Source: Bacteroidetes bacterium UBA3022 (GTDB lineage: Bacteria > Bacteroidota > Bacteroidia > Chitinophagales > BACL12). From it: DNA of 64,000 nucleotides. The translations under genes and the position numbers were made by a program. The stretch covers positions 1,060 through 65,059 of the forward strand of contig DDYY01000055.1 in assembly GCA_002346225.1 (NCBI GenBank). Direction: 5' to 3'. The notes beneath the pieces were generated by a model, which worked only from the letters and a program-made list of their open reading frames with translations, was not told the DNA's origin and ran no database searches. This document shows positions 50,639 to 59,217 of this stretch, piece by piece; the first letter of the stretch is position 1; the number at the start of each line of letters is the position of its first letter.

Positions 50639-53434
50639 ATGAAACTAAAAGTTCTTATCCCCCTGTTAATCGCTACAGCCTCTTCCATGGCACAAGTGGT
50701 GTACACTGATCCGGTATTTCCTACCCAGGACGGTACAGTGACTATCTACTTCGATGCCACCCAGGGAAACGGGGCACTTGATGGCGTTTCCCCGCCCATC
50801 TTTGCGCACACCGGTGTTGTTACCAACGAAAGTGCTACACCCACCTCCTGGACCCTGGTGCAGGGCGTATGGGGCACTTATGATGAAGAAGTATTGATGA
50901 CTGAAGAAGGTGACAACCTGTACAGTATTACGTATAACATTAATGATTTCTACGGTGTTCCGACAGATGATACCGTCTACCGGATGGGTTTTGTTTTTCG
51001 CAACCAGACGGGATCCATTGTGGGCAGAAACGAAGACGGTTCCGACATTTTCATTGAAGTATACCAACCCGGCCTTAATGTTGCTATCCTCTCACCTTCC
51101 ATTGAACCTTATATCGTGGAACCCGGAGAGAATGTCGACATTACCATAGCCAGTCTATCGGCTATCAGCATGGATTTATACGTCGATGATGTGTTGCTCG
51201 CAAGCACCGCCTCTGATTTTCTGGAATATGTGTATCCGGCTGTCGATTTCGGTGAACACTGGATTAAAGCCGTAGTATTCGATGGTGTAGATATCCTCGT
51301 CGATTCCACTTCCTTCTATGTGCGCCCGCCGGTACCCATTGCAGCCTTACCCGCCGGTGTAGATCAGGGTATCAATTATATCGATGACAATACCGTAACA
51401 CTCGTTCTCTATGCCCCATTTAAAGATTATGTGTTTGCCATTGGTGACCACAGCAACTGGTTGCTGAACGATGATGTCTATATGAACCGCACACCCGATG
51501 GTAACTATTACTGGGTAACACTCAATGGACTTACTGCTGGTGAAGAATATGCCTACCAGTACCTGATTGACGGAAACCTTCGCGTGGCAGATCCGTTGAC
51601 TGAAAAGGTTCTCGACCCCAACAACGACGCCTTTATCGGAGCCACCAAATACCCTGATTTGAAACCTTATCCTTTCGGTTTCACAACCGGAAATGTTTCT
51701 ATCTTCCAAACCGCACAGGTACCCTACAGCTGGGCCATTACCGACTTTGTACCCGATGATGTGGATGACCTGGTGGTGTATGAATTGCTGGTGCGCGACT
51801 TCCTGAGCGACAGAAGCTATATATCTCTTATCGATTCTCTGGAATACCTGGACCGCATGGGTATCAACGCCATTGAGCTGATGCCCATTATGGAATACGA
51901 AGGCAACGACAGCTGGGGTTACAACCCGAGCTTCTTCATAGCGCTTGATAAGTACTACGGTACCCGCGAAAAATTCAAGGAGTTTGTCGATTCCTGCCAT
52001 GCCCGTGGAATTGCGGTTATCCTGGATATCGCCATGAACCATGCCTTTGGACAAAGCCCGCTCGTGCAGATGTGGTGGGACGGTGCCGCCGGTGCGCCTT
52101 CGGCAGAAAACCCATACTTCAACCAAATTCCCCGCCACGATTTTAATGTCGGCTTCGATTTCAACCACGATAGCCCGGCCACCATCTATCTGCGCAACCG
52201 GATATTCAAGTATTGGCTGGAAGAATACAATGTGGATGGTTACCGCTTCGACCTGTCAAAAGGATTCACCCAAAACAATACCCTCGGCGACGTGGGGGCC
52301 TGGGGGGCATACGATGCCAATCGCATCCAGCTGTGGAAGAATGTTGCCGATACACTGTGGAATGTGAATCCTAATGCCATTCTCATCCTCGAGCATTTTG
52401 CCGACAATTCAGAAGAAAAAGAACTGGCCAATTACGGTCTGTTGCTGTGGGGAAATATGAACCACAACTACGGAGAGGCGGCAATGGGCTGGGGCAACGC
52501 AGCCGGAAATTCCAGTCTGTACTGGGCATCTTACAAGAACAGGGGATGGAACGATCCGCATGCCGTTGTCTATGCTGAAAGCCATGATGAAGAACGACTG
52601 ATGTACAAGAACCTGGAGTTCGGTAACTCCACCAACAGCGACCACGATTGTAAAGATCCATTCATAGCTCTGGAGAGAATGGAACAGACTGCCGTTTTTG
52701 TGTTTGCCATTCCCGGTCCGAAAATGATGTGGCAGTTCGGTGAACTGGGATACGACTACAGCATCGACTTTGGTTGCCGCGTATGCCCCAAACCCGTTCG
52801 GTGGGATTACCTGGAAGAGTCCGGACGCTATCGCCTCTATCAGGTGTACAGCGCCATGATCAATCTGAAAACGCAATACGATGCTTTCAGCACGGAAGAC
52901 TTTAACCTGGATGTGGTAGGACCTAAAAAACGGGTGAACCTGAACGACCCGACTATGAATGTTACCATACTGGGTAACTTCCAGGTGGCAGGTGGCACCA
53001 TCAATCCTTCCTTCCAGCATACCGGCTGGTGGTATGAATACTTCAGTGGTGATTCCATTTTTGTGGAAAATCCTACTGCCGAATTGTTCCTTGCAGAAGG
53101 TGCCTATCGCGTGTACACCGATGTGCGCCTGCAAACACCCGAGGTGATTGTAGACATTGCCGATTCTGAACTGGCAGAAGCGTTGGAGAACATCGCTGTA
53201 TATCCCAACCCGTCATCCGATGTATTTAATTTTTCCTACACCATCCATGAAGCGGGTAACCTGCAGATGGATGTTTATAATATCAACGGAGAGCTGGTAT
53301 ACTCAGATGGATTTGCTGTAGCTCCGGGTTATCAGACCTATACATGGTCTGCTCAACAACTCGATGCCGGTGTCTACATGGTGCGTATGCAACACGGCGA
53401 TTATGCTGAAGTGCTGCGTCTGATAGTGCAATAA
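50639..53434 (+). CDS. Large secreted GH13 alpha-amylase with binding modules and T9SS sorting domain
   Basis: A 931-residue exported enzyme. Order: signal peptide (to about 19), a binding-type beta domain (20-140) homologous to the preceding protein, an Ig-like module (145-230), a CBM48-like module (TVTLVLYAPFKDYVFAIGDH..), then the GH13 barrel. Catalytic carboxylates are D538 (YRFDLSKGF), E585 (ILILEHFADN) and D650 (ESHDEERL). The C terminus (VYPNPSSDVFNFSYTI to the end) is a T9SS type A domain. The enzyme would act outside the cell on starch- or glycogen-like glucan. Confidence 0.92.
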   Translation: MKLKVLIPLLIATASSMAQVVYTDPVFPTQDGTVTIYFDATQGNGALDGVSPPIFAHTGVVTNESATPTSWTLVQGVWGTYDEEVLMTEEGDNLYSITYNINDFYGVPTDDTVYRMGFVFRNQTGSIVGRNEDGSDIFIEVYQPGLNVAILSPSIEPYIVEPGENVDITIASLSAISMDLYVDDVLLASTASDFLEYVYPAVDFGEHWIKAVVFDGVDILVDSTSFYVRPPVPIAALPAGVDQGINYIDDNTVTLVLYAPFKDYVFAIGDHSNWLLNDDVYMNRTPDGNYYWVTLNGLTAGEEYAYQYLIDGNLRVADPLTEKVLDPNNDAFIGATKYPDLKPYPFGFTTGNVSIFQTAQVPYSWAITDFVPDDVDDLVVYELLVRDFLSDRSYISLIDSLEYLDRMGINAIELMPIMEYEGNDSWGYNPSFFIALDKYYGTREKFKEFVDSCHARGIAVILDIAMNHAFGQSPLVQMWWDGAAGAPSAENPYFNQIPRHDFNVGFDFNHDSPATIYLRNRIFKYWLEEYNVDGYRFDLSKGFTQNNTLGDVGAWGAYDANRIQLWKNVADTLWNVNPNAILILEHFADNSEEKELANYGLLLWGNMNHNYGEAAMGWGNAAGNSSLYWASYKNRGWNDPHAVVYAESHDEERLMYKNLEFGNSTNSDHDCKDPFIALERMEQTAVFVFAIPGPKMMWQFGELGYDYSIDFGCRVCPKPVRWDYLEESGRYRLYQVYSAMINLKTQYDAFSTEDFNLDVVGPKKRVNLNDPTMNVTILGNFQVAGGTINPSFQHTGWWYEYFSGDSIFVENPTAELFLAEGAYRVYTDVRLQTPEVIVDIADSELAEALENIAVYPNPSSDVFNFSYTIHEAGNLQMDVYNINGELVYSDGFAVAPGYQTYTWSAQQLDAGVYMVRMQHGDYAEVLRLIVQ

Positions 53435-53454
53435 AAGATTATTATCATGCAATG

Positions 53455-53485
53455 AAAAGACCGCCTGAAAAGCGGTCTTTTTTTA
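53455..53485. terminator. Bidirectional terminator
   Basis: A 10-base perfect stem AAAAGACCGC/GCGGTCTTTT followed by more T residues, serving the amylase on the plus strand and the convergent transpeptidase gene on the minus strand. Confidence 0.85.
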
Positions 53486-54181
53486 TGGTGTTGTCTGTAA
53501 AAGATAGGGATGGGCGTCTTTGTCCAGCCATTGCAGTATGGTCATCATATCCTCTTCTGCCATTGCTGTGCATCCGGAGGTGGGAGCATTTTCTTTCTTC
53601 CAAATATGAAGAAATATACAGGAGCCATTGCCCGGAACCACCGGTTCGGCATTGTAACCCACCCAAATACCCAACTTATATTGTTCATCCTTTCTCCGCA
53701 TCTTTTCATGGCTGTTGTTCCGCGATGCAAGGGCACTAACATGCTGATTGTAATCGGCTGAGAAAAGATCATCCACGCAAATATCATCTTCCTGCATGGT
53801 CCTGTATTCCATTTGTGTCGCAATAGAAGGTGCATAACCAAAAACAAACAACAGGGGGAATAATCCTGCAGGGCTGCATCCATCTCCTTCCTGCTTGACG
53901 CTTTTCAGGGTCAACTGCTGTTGCGACCCTTCCGCTGCGGCAAGGCCGTTTCTCCCGATACTTACCCGGAAGGTATCCTTGCTGTGCCATTCGGCATCCA
54001 TTCTTTCAAAACATACCAATTGACCGACTGTATCGGAGGGATGTAATACCTGCACCCACAGCAACTGCGTACATTGCGGAGGAATATAATCAGGCGGTTG
54101 CCGGTCCTCGGTACTGTTGCTGTTGCAGGCCGAAAAGCTACACCATAATAATATTGCAGGAATCAGCGTTCTTTGTAACAT
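53483..54181 (-). CDS. L,D-transpeptidase-like (YkuD) lipoprotein
   Basis: A 232-residue protein with lipobox FSAC (Cys19). The core shows GDGCSPAGLFPL, then the YkuD signature: His192 (FLHIW) and TSGCTAM with nucleophile Cys204. Such enzymes form 3-3 or lipoprotein cross-links in peptidoglycan. The motif SGCTA differs from the classical SHGCIR/N, as in the catalytic-domain-only family common in Bacteroidota, so the substrate is uncertain. The gene stands alone between two T9SS cargo genes. Confidence 0.8.
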   Translation of the reverse strand: MLQRTLIPAILLWCSFSACNSNSTEDRQPPDYIPPQCTQLLWVQVLHPSDTVGQLVCFERMDAEWHSKDTFRVSIGRNGLAAAEGSQQQLTLKSVKQEGDGCSPAGLFPLLFVFGYAPSIATQMEYRTMQEDDICVDDLFSADYNQHVSALASRNNSHEKMRRKDEQYKLGIWVGYNAEPVVPGNGSCIFLHIWKKENAPTSGCTAMAEEDMMTILQWLDKDAHPYLLQTTP

Positions 54182-54228
54182 TATTCAGCAAAATACGCCA
54201 ATTTTATACTTCCTAAACAAGAACCACT

Positions 54229-55296
54229 ATGCGCCCATTATTCATGGCCCTGACCTTATTGCTGTGCATACGCCTGGAAGCACAGGTTAGCATCACTGTT
54301 GCCGACCTTCCACAGAACGGTGACCTCTACTATATCAGCAATGCCAATCCTTTCGAAGAGCTCGAGCTGGGCGTTACCGGCGCAGATATGCTCTGGAATT
54401 ACGATTTCCTTTCTCCTATATTTCAGGATTCTTCGGTTTGGGTTGCACCGACCGAAACCAATCCCGCCTATTTTTTCCTGTGGTTCGATGCTGACATAGC
54501 AGAGGAGAGTGGACAAACCATCGACTCCGAGTTTTTTACACTGGAAGACCTCTACAATTTCTATAAAAAGACCACTTCTGAATTTTCAATAACCGGACAG
54601 GCGGGCACCATCACAGGAATTCCGCTCCCAATAGGTTTTGATGATAACGATAAGGTACTGGACCTGCCACTGAACTATGGTGATACCTACAGCTCTGCAG
54701 CGGGTTTCAATTTCGTTATTCCTGGAATTGGCTCCTGGCAGGAAACCCGCAACCGGACTTGCGAAGTAGACGGTTGGGGCAGTATTACTACTCCACTCGA
54801 CACGTATGAAGCACTGCGCGTGAAATGTGTGGTTGATATTGAAGACATCTTTACCACCGACGGACTGGAAGTACCTGTAGCCTATACGACCAATGAATAC
54901 CGCTGGATGTCACCTGATGAGGGAATCCCGGTTCTTCAAATCAACACGCAAAGCATTTTGGGGCTGGAGACAGTAACAGCTGTTATTTATAAGGACACAC
55001 TCATAATACCCACTTCTATCACCGCACACAGCAACCTGAGCGGACTGTCACTGCAAACCAATATCATTCAAAATGGAACGCTGCAGCTAATCGCCGGCGG
55101 AGGGTCAGACAGAATGGTAAGCGCTTTTATTACCAATATGAACGGTCAACAGGTGAGTGAGGTGTACAACGGACATATCGCTCCCGGAACCAGTCTTTCC
55201 ATTCCTGTTTCTTCTTTACCTTTCGGCATGTACCTGCTTGTGTGCCATCAGGAAAACGGAGTTGCACAGGTATTGCAGTTCATGGTGGCGGAATAA
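54229..55296 (+). CDS. T9SS-sorted secreted protein of unknown function
   Basis: A 355-residue exported protein (signal peptide MRPLFMALTLLLCIRLEAQ). The mature chain is beta-rich with acidic loops and no recognised catalytic motif. The last 75 residues (LQTNIIQNGTLQLIAGGGSD to FGMYLLVCHQENGVAQVLQF) form a T9SS type A-like domain, with NIIQNG replacing the usual YPNP. Confidence 0.75.
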   Translation: MRPLFMALTLLLCIRLEAQVSITVADLPQNGDLYYISNANPFEELELGVTGADMLWNYDFLSPIFQDSSVWVAPTETNPAYFFLWFDADIAEESGQTIDSEFFTLEDLYNFYKKTTSEFSITGQAGTITGIPLPIGFDDNDKVLDLPLNYGDTYSSAAGFNFVIPGIGSWQETRNRTCEVDGWGSITTPLDTYEALRVKCVVDIEDIFTTDGLEVPVAYTTNEYRWMSPDEGIPVLQINTQSILGLETVTAVIYKDTLIIPTSITAHSNLSGLSLQTNIIQNGTLQLIAGGGSDRMVSAFITNMNGQQVSEVYNGHIAPGTSLSIPVSSLPFGMYLLVCHQENGVAQVLQFMVAE

Positions 55297-55323
55297 AAAA
55301 AACCGGAGACTTACGCCTCCGGT
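55294..55323 (-). terminator. Minus-strand intrinsic terminator with no annotated gene before it
   Basis: Stem ACCGGAG/CTCCGGT (7 bases). On the minus strand it is followed by about eight U residues; on the plus strand no U run follows. It therefore ends a leftward transcript, yet no leftward gene lies between here and 58.4 kb. Confidence 0.65.
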
Positions 55324-55470
55324 ACCTATGAAAACAACCACTACTTAGAAGTCCTAATTTATTGCTAACCATTTGGCGGATGAAAACTCCACCTCAGCGT
55401 GCCTGAATGTTCGCAGTTAACTGCTGACTATTCTTTCGGGGCACTTTCACCATATCCAACATAGGTTTTT
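55300..55470 (-). ncRNA. Candidate structured small RNA upstream of the orphan terminator
   Basis: Read on the minus strand, this gene-free stretch has nested complementary segments: GGAT with ATCC, TGAAA with TTTCA, GTGCC with GGCAC, around an inner palindrome GCAGTTAACTGC, followed by the terminator at 55294-55323. This resembles a long irregular hairpin RNA of about 150-180 nt, such as a 6S-like RNA, but no family is confirmed and no clear promoter was found. The rest of 55471-55687 holds no gene. Confidence 0.3.
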
Positions 55471-55614
55471 TAAAAAGGTTTAAAAGCAGTGCAAAATTTT
55501 TTTTGGAGAATTGAATTTTGGGGGTGCTTTTTTCCGGAATAGTCCTGGACTTATCTCCTCCAAAAAGAAGGGAAATAGGGTTAACTTTTTCATTTTTAAC
55601 TTGTTATACTTGTA

Positions 55615-55632
55615 CTACCGCTATTTCGGTAG
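55615..55632 (+). promoter_or_regulatory. Leader hairpin upstream of the DUF1295 gene
   Basis: Perfect 6-base stem CTACCG/CGGTAG with a 6-base loop, 55 bases before the ATG. A near-consensus -7 box TATACTTG lies at 55606-55613. Confidence 0.3.
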
Positions 55633-55687
55633 CATGTAGGTTTTGTATCACCCTTTGGCCTCAAAAAGTCGAAATCAATCGTAATCT

Positions 55688-56470
55688 ATGCTTGACATCA
55701 TTTGGACATCTGCAGCATTGGTAGTCGGATTTGTAACCTTTGTTTGGTTGCTTTCTGTACTCAAGAAAGATATGAGCATTGTGGACATTGCCTGGGGTAT
55801 GGGTTTTGTCGCGGTAGCTGTCTATCAGATTACCCGCCTGGATCCTATTCTGCCGCGCCAGTTCCTGGTGATGTACCTTGTTGGATTATGGGGCTTGCGG
55901 CTATCCGTATTTTTAGCCATCCGGAACCTGGGTAAAGGCGTGGAAGACCCGCGCTATCAGGCTTTTCGGGCAGATTGGGGCGCCAATACGTGGTGGATTA
56001 GTTATTTCAAGGTTTTCCTGCTGCAGGGTGTGCTCATGCTCATTATTGTCGGACCGGTCCATGCGGTAGTGTTGGATGATGGGGGGAGTATTGGAGTGCT
56101 GGCGATCTTCGGTGTAATACTTTGGATAATCGGTTTTCTCTTTGAATCAGTCGCCGACTGGCAGCTATATGCTTTCAAGCGAAATCCGGACAATAAGGGC
56201 AAGGTGATGAATCAGGGTTTATGGGGCTGGAGCCGGCATCCCAACTATTTTGGCGAAACCCTTGTCTGGTGGGGGTTAATGTGTATTGTGCTGGAAACAT
56301 CGTATTGGTATCTCGGTGTACTTTCCGCCTTATTGATAACTTTTCTATTGCTTAAAGTTTCGGGAGTCACCATGTTGGAAGCCCGCTACGATGGCAACGA
56401 CAAGTATGCAGCATACAAGCGGAATACCAGCGCTTTTATCCCTCGTCCTCCCAAAAAATCTGCCGAATGA
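55688..56470 (+). CDS. DUF1295 / steroid 5-alpha-reductase-like membrane protein
   Basis: A 260-residue membrane protein with six to seven hydrophobic segments. DMSIVDIAWGMGFVAVA near the N terminus and NQGLWGWSRHPNYFGETLVW near the C terminus are the DUF1295 signatures, the latter shared with isoprenylcysteine methyltransferase-like enzymes that bind a cofactor between the last helices. It may reduce or methylate a lipid; the reaction is unknown. Its stop overlaps the nadD start by four bases (ATGA). Confidence 0.88.
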   Translation: MLDIIWTSAALVVGFVTFVWLLSVLKKDMSIVDIAWGMGFVAVAVYQITRLDPILPRQFLVMYLVGLWGLRLSVFLAIRNLGKGVEDPRYQAFRADWGANTWWISYFKVFLLQGVLMLIIVGPVHAVVLDDGGSIGVLAIFGVILWIIGFLFESVADWQLYAFKRNPDNKGKVMNQGLWGWSRHPNYFGETLVWWGLMCIVLETSYWYLGVLSALLITFLLLKVSGVTMLEARYDGNDKYAAYKRNTSAFIPRPPKKSAE

Positions 56471-57042
56471 AAGTAGGACTCTTTTTTGGCTCCTTTAATC
56501 CTATACATACCGGTCACCTCATTATTGCACAGCATTTTGTTTCCTGGTGCGATGTAGATCAGGTATGGTTGATTGTTTCTCCGCAAAACCCGTTTAAGGA
56601 AAAAGCTTCCTTACTGGACGAAAAACATCGGCTCTATATGGCTAATCTGGCGGTGGAAGATAATTATCAATTGCGCGCCTCCAATATAGAGTTCCACCTG
56701 CCCCGACCAAGCTATACCATTGATACACTTACCTATATGGAAGAGCAGTATCCCGATACTTCTTTTACCCTGCTCATGGGAAGTGATACCCTCTCCGGTA
56801 TACACAAATGGAAAAACAGCGAAACCCTGTTGCAACGGTATCCCATCTATGTGTACGAAAGACCCGGTAGCAGCCCGGGTGATATCAAAGTAACGGGGAA
56901 TATACAGTATACCAAGGCGCCCCTACTGCAAATATCGGCCACCTTTATCCGCGATGCGATAGCGGCGGGAAAAGATATTCGCTACCTGGTGCCGGAAAAG
57001 GTATACAATTACATCGATGAGATGCATTTCTATAAAGGATGA
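56467..57042 (+). CDS. nadD: Nicotinate-nucleotide adenylyltransferase
   Basis: A 191-residue enzyme joining nicotinate mononucleotide and ATP to deamido-NAD. The nucleotidyltransferase motif GSFNPIHTGH (8-17) and the C-terminal ISATFIRD loop are intact, and the length fits the family. The ATGA overlap with DUF1295 couples their translation. nadA, an earlier enzyme of the same pathway, lies 376 bases downstream on the same strand. Confidence 0.95.
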   Translation: MKVGLFFGSFNPIHTGHLIIAQHFVSWCDVDQVWLIVSPQNPFKEKASLLDEKHRLYMANLAVEDNYQLRASNIEFHLPRPSYTIDTLTYMEEQYPDTSFTLLMGSDTLSGIHKWKNSETLLQRYPIYVYERPGSSPGDIKVTGNIQYTKAPLLQISATFIRDAIAAGKDIRYLVPEKVYNYIDEMHFYKG

Positions 57043-57418
57043 TAAGGAGTGTGGATAGGCCTTCCTGCGTGGTGGATAAGCCGGGTATTTTCCCACAAAT
57101 TATTAAGTTTTTCCACCACGTGATCAGTGGTTTTAAATTCGGTAGAGAATTTTGTGCATTAGTAATGAGGTATACACATTTCACGAACACGGGTTTTACA
57201 TCCAACTGCAAAAAGTTATCCTGTTGGTAGTGTATACACAGGCTGTGTATAAAGGAATAGAATCCATAGCAGCAAGGGCTTGAGACAGTGTATGAAAATG
57301 TGGATTGCCGCCTGTAAAGTAAGGATAACGCAATTATCAAATTTTAGATGGAAATTTATTCCACGAATACACAGCATTGATGACGATGCCTTTTTTCATT
57401 TAAATAATAATAGTAATC
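57043..57418. other. Gene-free AT-rich region with DnaA-box-like 9-mers (candidate replication origin)
   Basis: No credible gene is present. One exact DnaA-box match (TGTGTATAA, 57244-57252) and four single-mismatch sites occur: TGTGGATAG 57050-57058, GGTGGATAA 57071-57079, GTATACACA 57170-57178 and 57232-57240. Both orientations are present. The right side (57320-57418) is strongly AT-rich, as in a DNA-unwinding element. No dnaA gene is nearby, and genes on both sides point toward the region, which argues against it. Confidence 0.35.
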
Positions 57419-58426
57419 ATGGGTGGTATAAAAGAAGTGGATTTCATTGATTTGGAGAATAAAGGTTTTATTGATGTAGCCCCTGATCCTTCGTTGGATC
57501 TGGTTGCAGCTATTCAAAAGATAAAAAAGGAGAAAAATGCCGTAGTGCTGGCGCATTATTATCAGGACAGCGATATACAGGATGTAGCAGATTATATAGG
57601 GGATAGTCTGGGATTGGCTCAGCAGGCAGCTTCCACCGATGCGGACATGATCGTTTTTGCCGGTGTACACTTTATGGCAGAGACAGCAAAAATTCTCAAT
57701 CCGCATAAGAAAGTCATCATGCCGGATGCCCAGGCGGGCTGTTCGCTGGCAGACAGCTGTCCACCGCCTTTATTTAAGAAGTTCAGGGAGCAGCACCCCG
57801 ATCATACGGTTATTTCTTACATCAACTGTACGGCAGGTATAAAGGCATTGAGTGATATTATCTGTACCAGCAGTAATGCGGTTAAAATAGTAGAAAGTTT
57901 ACCGGAAGGCACGCCGATAATTTTTGCGCCTGACAGAAATCTGGGAAGGTATGTGATGGAACAGACAGGCAGAGAGATGTTACTCTGGAACGGTACGTGT
58001 ATGGTGCATGAGATTTTTTCGCTGGAGAAAATTACCCGGCTCAAACACCGCCATCCGGAGGCGAAGGTTATTGCCCATCCCGAATGTGAAGAGGCTGTAT
58101 TGGAAATCGCCGACTTTATTGGCTCCACCACTGGATTGTTGAAGTATTCAGCCAGTGACCCGGCGGATACCTTTATTGTAGTGACAGAAACGGGTATTAT
58201 TCACCAAATGCAAAAAAGGTCACCAGGTAAGACATTTATTCCTGCCCCGCCTGATAACCTTTGTGCTTGTAATGATTGTCCGCATATGAAGCGGAATACT
58301 CTGGAAAAACTGTATACGGCAATGCTGTATGAACTCCCTGAAATCACCATGGATGCTCAACTGATGTCGGCAGCCAGGGTATCGATAGACAGGATGCTGG
58401 AAATATCAGCGCGCCTCGGCCTGTAA
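57419..58426 (+). CDS. nadA: Quinolinate synthase
   Basis: A 335-residue iron-sulfur enzyme condensing iminoaspartate with dihydroxyacetone phosphate to quinolinate. Family signatures are AVVLAHYYQDSDIQDVAD, MAETAKILNP and the cluster ligands Cys108 (AQAGCSLADSC), Cys194 (NGTCMVHE) and Cys287 of the CACNDC motif (282-287). An internal triplication of the fold is usual for NadA. It ends flush with the convergent ArsR gene. Confidence 0.96.
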   Translation: MGGIKEVDFIDLENKGFIDVAPDPSLDLVAAIQKIKKEKNAVVLAHYYQDSDIQDVADYIGDSLGLAQQAASTDADMIVFAGVHFMAETAKILNPHKKVIMPDAQAGCSLADSCPPPLFKKFREQHPDHTVISYINCTAGIKALSDIICTSSNAVKIVESLPEGTPIIFAPDRNLGRYVMEQTGREMLLWNGTCMVHEIFSLEKITRLKHRHPEAKVIAHPECEEAVLEIADFIGSTTGLLKYSASDPADTFIVVTETGIIHQMQKRSPGKTFIPAPPDNLCACNDCPHMKRNTLEKLYTAMLYELPEITMDAQLMSAARVSIDRMLEISARLGL

Positions 58427-58744
58427 TCAGGCCATGTTGTGTTTTTCTATCATCGCCTGAACCTTGGCAATCTTGTCGTAGTTCAGGGAGTAGTAGATGA
58501 ATTTACCTTCTCTTTTGGTCTTAACAAGATCAGCGGTGCGCAAAATGCGCAGATGCTGAGATGTGATGGATTGCTCCAGACCCAAAGCATTGTAAATCTT
58601 ATTGACGTTTACGCTTTTGTTTTTATCTATATAACCCATGATTTTCATGCGCAATGGATGTGCAATTGCACGCATGATCTCAGAGGATTTAAGAAGACTG
58701 GCCATTTCTACGTTCAGAAATGCCATTTGTGTTGACTTTGCCAT
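58427..58744 (-). CDS. ArsR-type winged-helix regulator (second of a tandem pair)
   Basis: A 105-residue winged-helix protein: MRAIAHPLRMKIMGYIDKNK, then NKIYNALGLEQSITSQHLRI as recognition helix and LVKTKREGKFIYYSL as wing. The metal-binding ELCVCDL motif of true ArsR is absent, so the signal is unknown. It lies 30 bases after a paralogue on the same strand and was probably formed by duplication. Confidence 0.88.
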   Translation of the reverse strand: MAKSTQMAFLNVEMASLLKSSEIMRAIAHPLRMKIMGYIDKNKSVNVNKIYNALGLEQSITSQHLRILRTADLVKTKREGKFIYYSLNYDKIAKVQAMIEKHNMA

Positions 58745-58774
58745 TGTAATGCTTTTTAATTCTTAAATGAATAC

Positions 58775-59107
58775 TCAGGAAATATCACGGATGAAATTAC
58801 CAATGCTCTTCAGTTTAGAGGCATTTAATTCGTAATAGATGTTCTTACCGCTTCTGGTGGTATTTACAATACCTGCCCGGCGCATAATTGCCAGGTGCTG
58901 AGAAGCGACAGATTGCTCTAACCTAAGTTTCACATAGATTTCTGTTACGCTCATTTGCTGTTTGTCGCTGAGCATTTTAATGATTTTCAAACGCAGTTTA
59001 TGATTAACTGCCCTGAGGACCAATACTGTTTTTCTTAAGGTTTTGTGCTCTAACTTAAGCGGACCTTTTGAACCATTATTGATCTTTACGCTTGGTGATG
59101 CTGCCAT
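58775..59107 (-). CDS. ArsR-type winged-helix regulator (first of a tandem pair)
   Basis: A 110-residue protein with a Lys-rich N terminus, VNHKLRLKIIKMLSDKQQMS, recognition helix LRLEQSVASQHLAIMRRAG and wing TRSGKNIYYEL. It is similar throughout to the gene immediately downstream (shared LEQS..SQHL). No metal-site cysteines are seen. A consensus promoter and a symmetrical site lie directly upstream, which suggests autoregulation. Confidence 0.88.
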   Translation of the reverse strand: MAASPSVKINNGSKGPLKLEHKTLRKTVLVLRAVNHKLRLKIIKMLSDKQQMSVTEIYVKLRLEQSVASQHLAIMRRAGIVNTTRSGKNIYYELNASKLKSIGNFIRDIS

Positions 59108-59132
59108 AATAAATGGATTTTATTAATGAAAT

Positions 59133-59156
59133 ACTTATAATAAGTGAGATATAAGT
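59133..59156. promoter_or_regulatory. Candidate ArsR operator
   Basis: ACTTAT-A-ATAAGT (59133-59145) is a perfect inverted repeat, with a third half-site ATAAGT at 59151-59156. It lies just downstream of the predicted start of transcription of the tandem ArsR genes, a position expected for autorepression. Confidence 0.5.
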
Positions 59157-59161
59157 AAAAA

Positions 59162-59191
59162 CAAAGTTATATCTTATTGTATGTTTTACAA
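59162..59191 (-). promoter_or_regulatory. Consensus promoter of the tandem ArsR genes
   Basis: On the minus strand TTG (59189-59191), 19 bases, then TAACTTTG (59162-59169): the best match to the Bacteroidota promoter consensus in this window. Confidence 0.75.
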
Positions 59192-59217
59192 AATTCACAT
59201 CCAATAAGTTTGTAATA

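Noticed and set aside
57039..57230. Short frame starting on the nadD stop
   Set aside because: Composition is unlike a protein and it spans the DnaA-box region; no homologous motif is visible.
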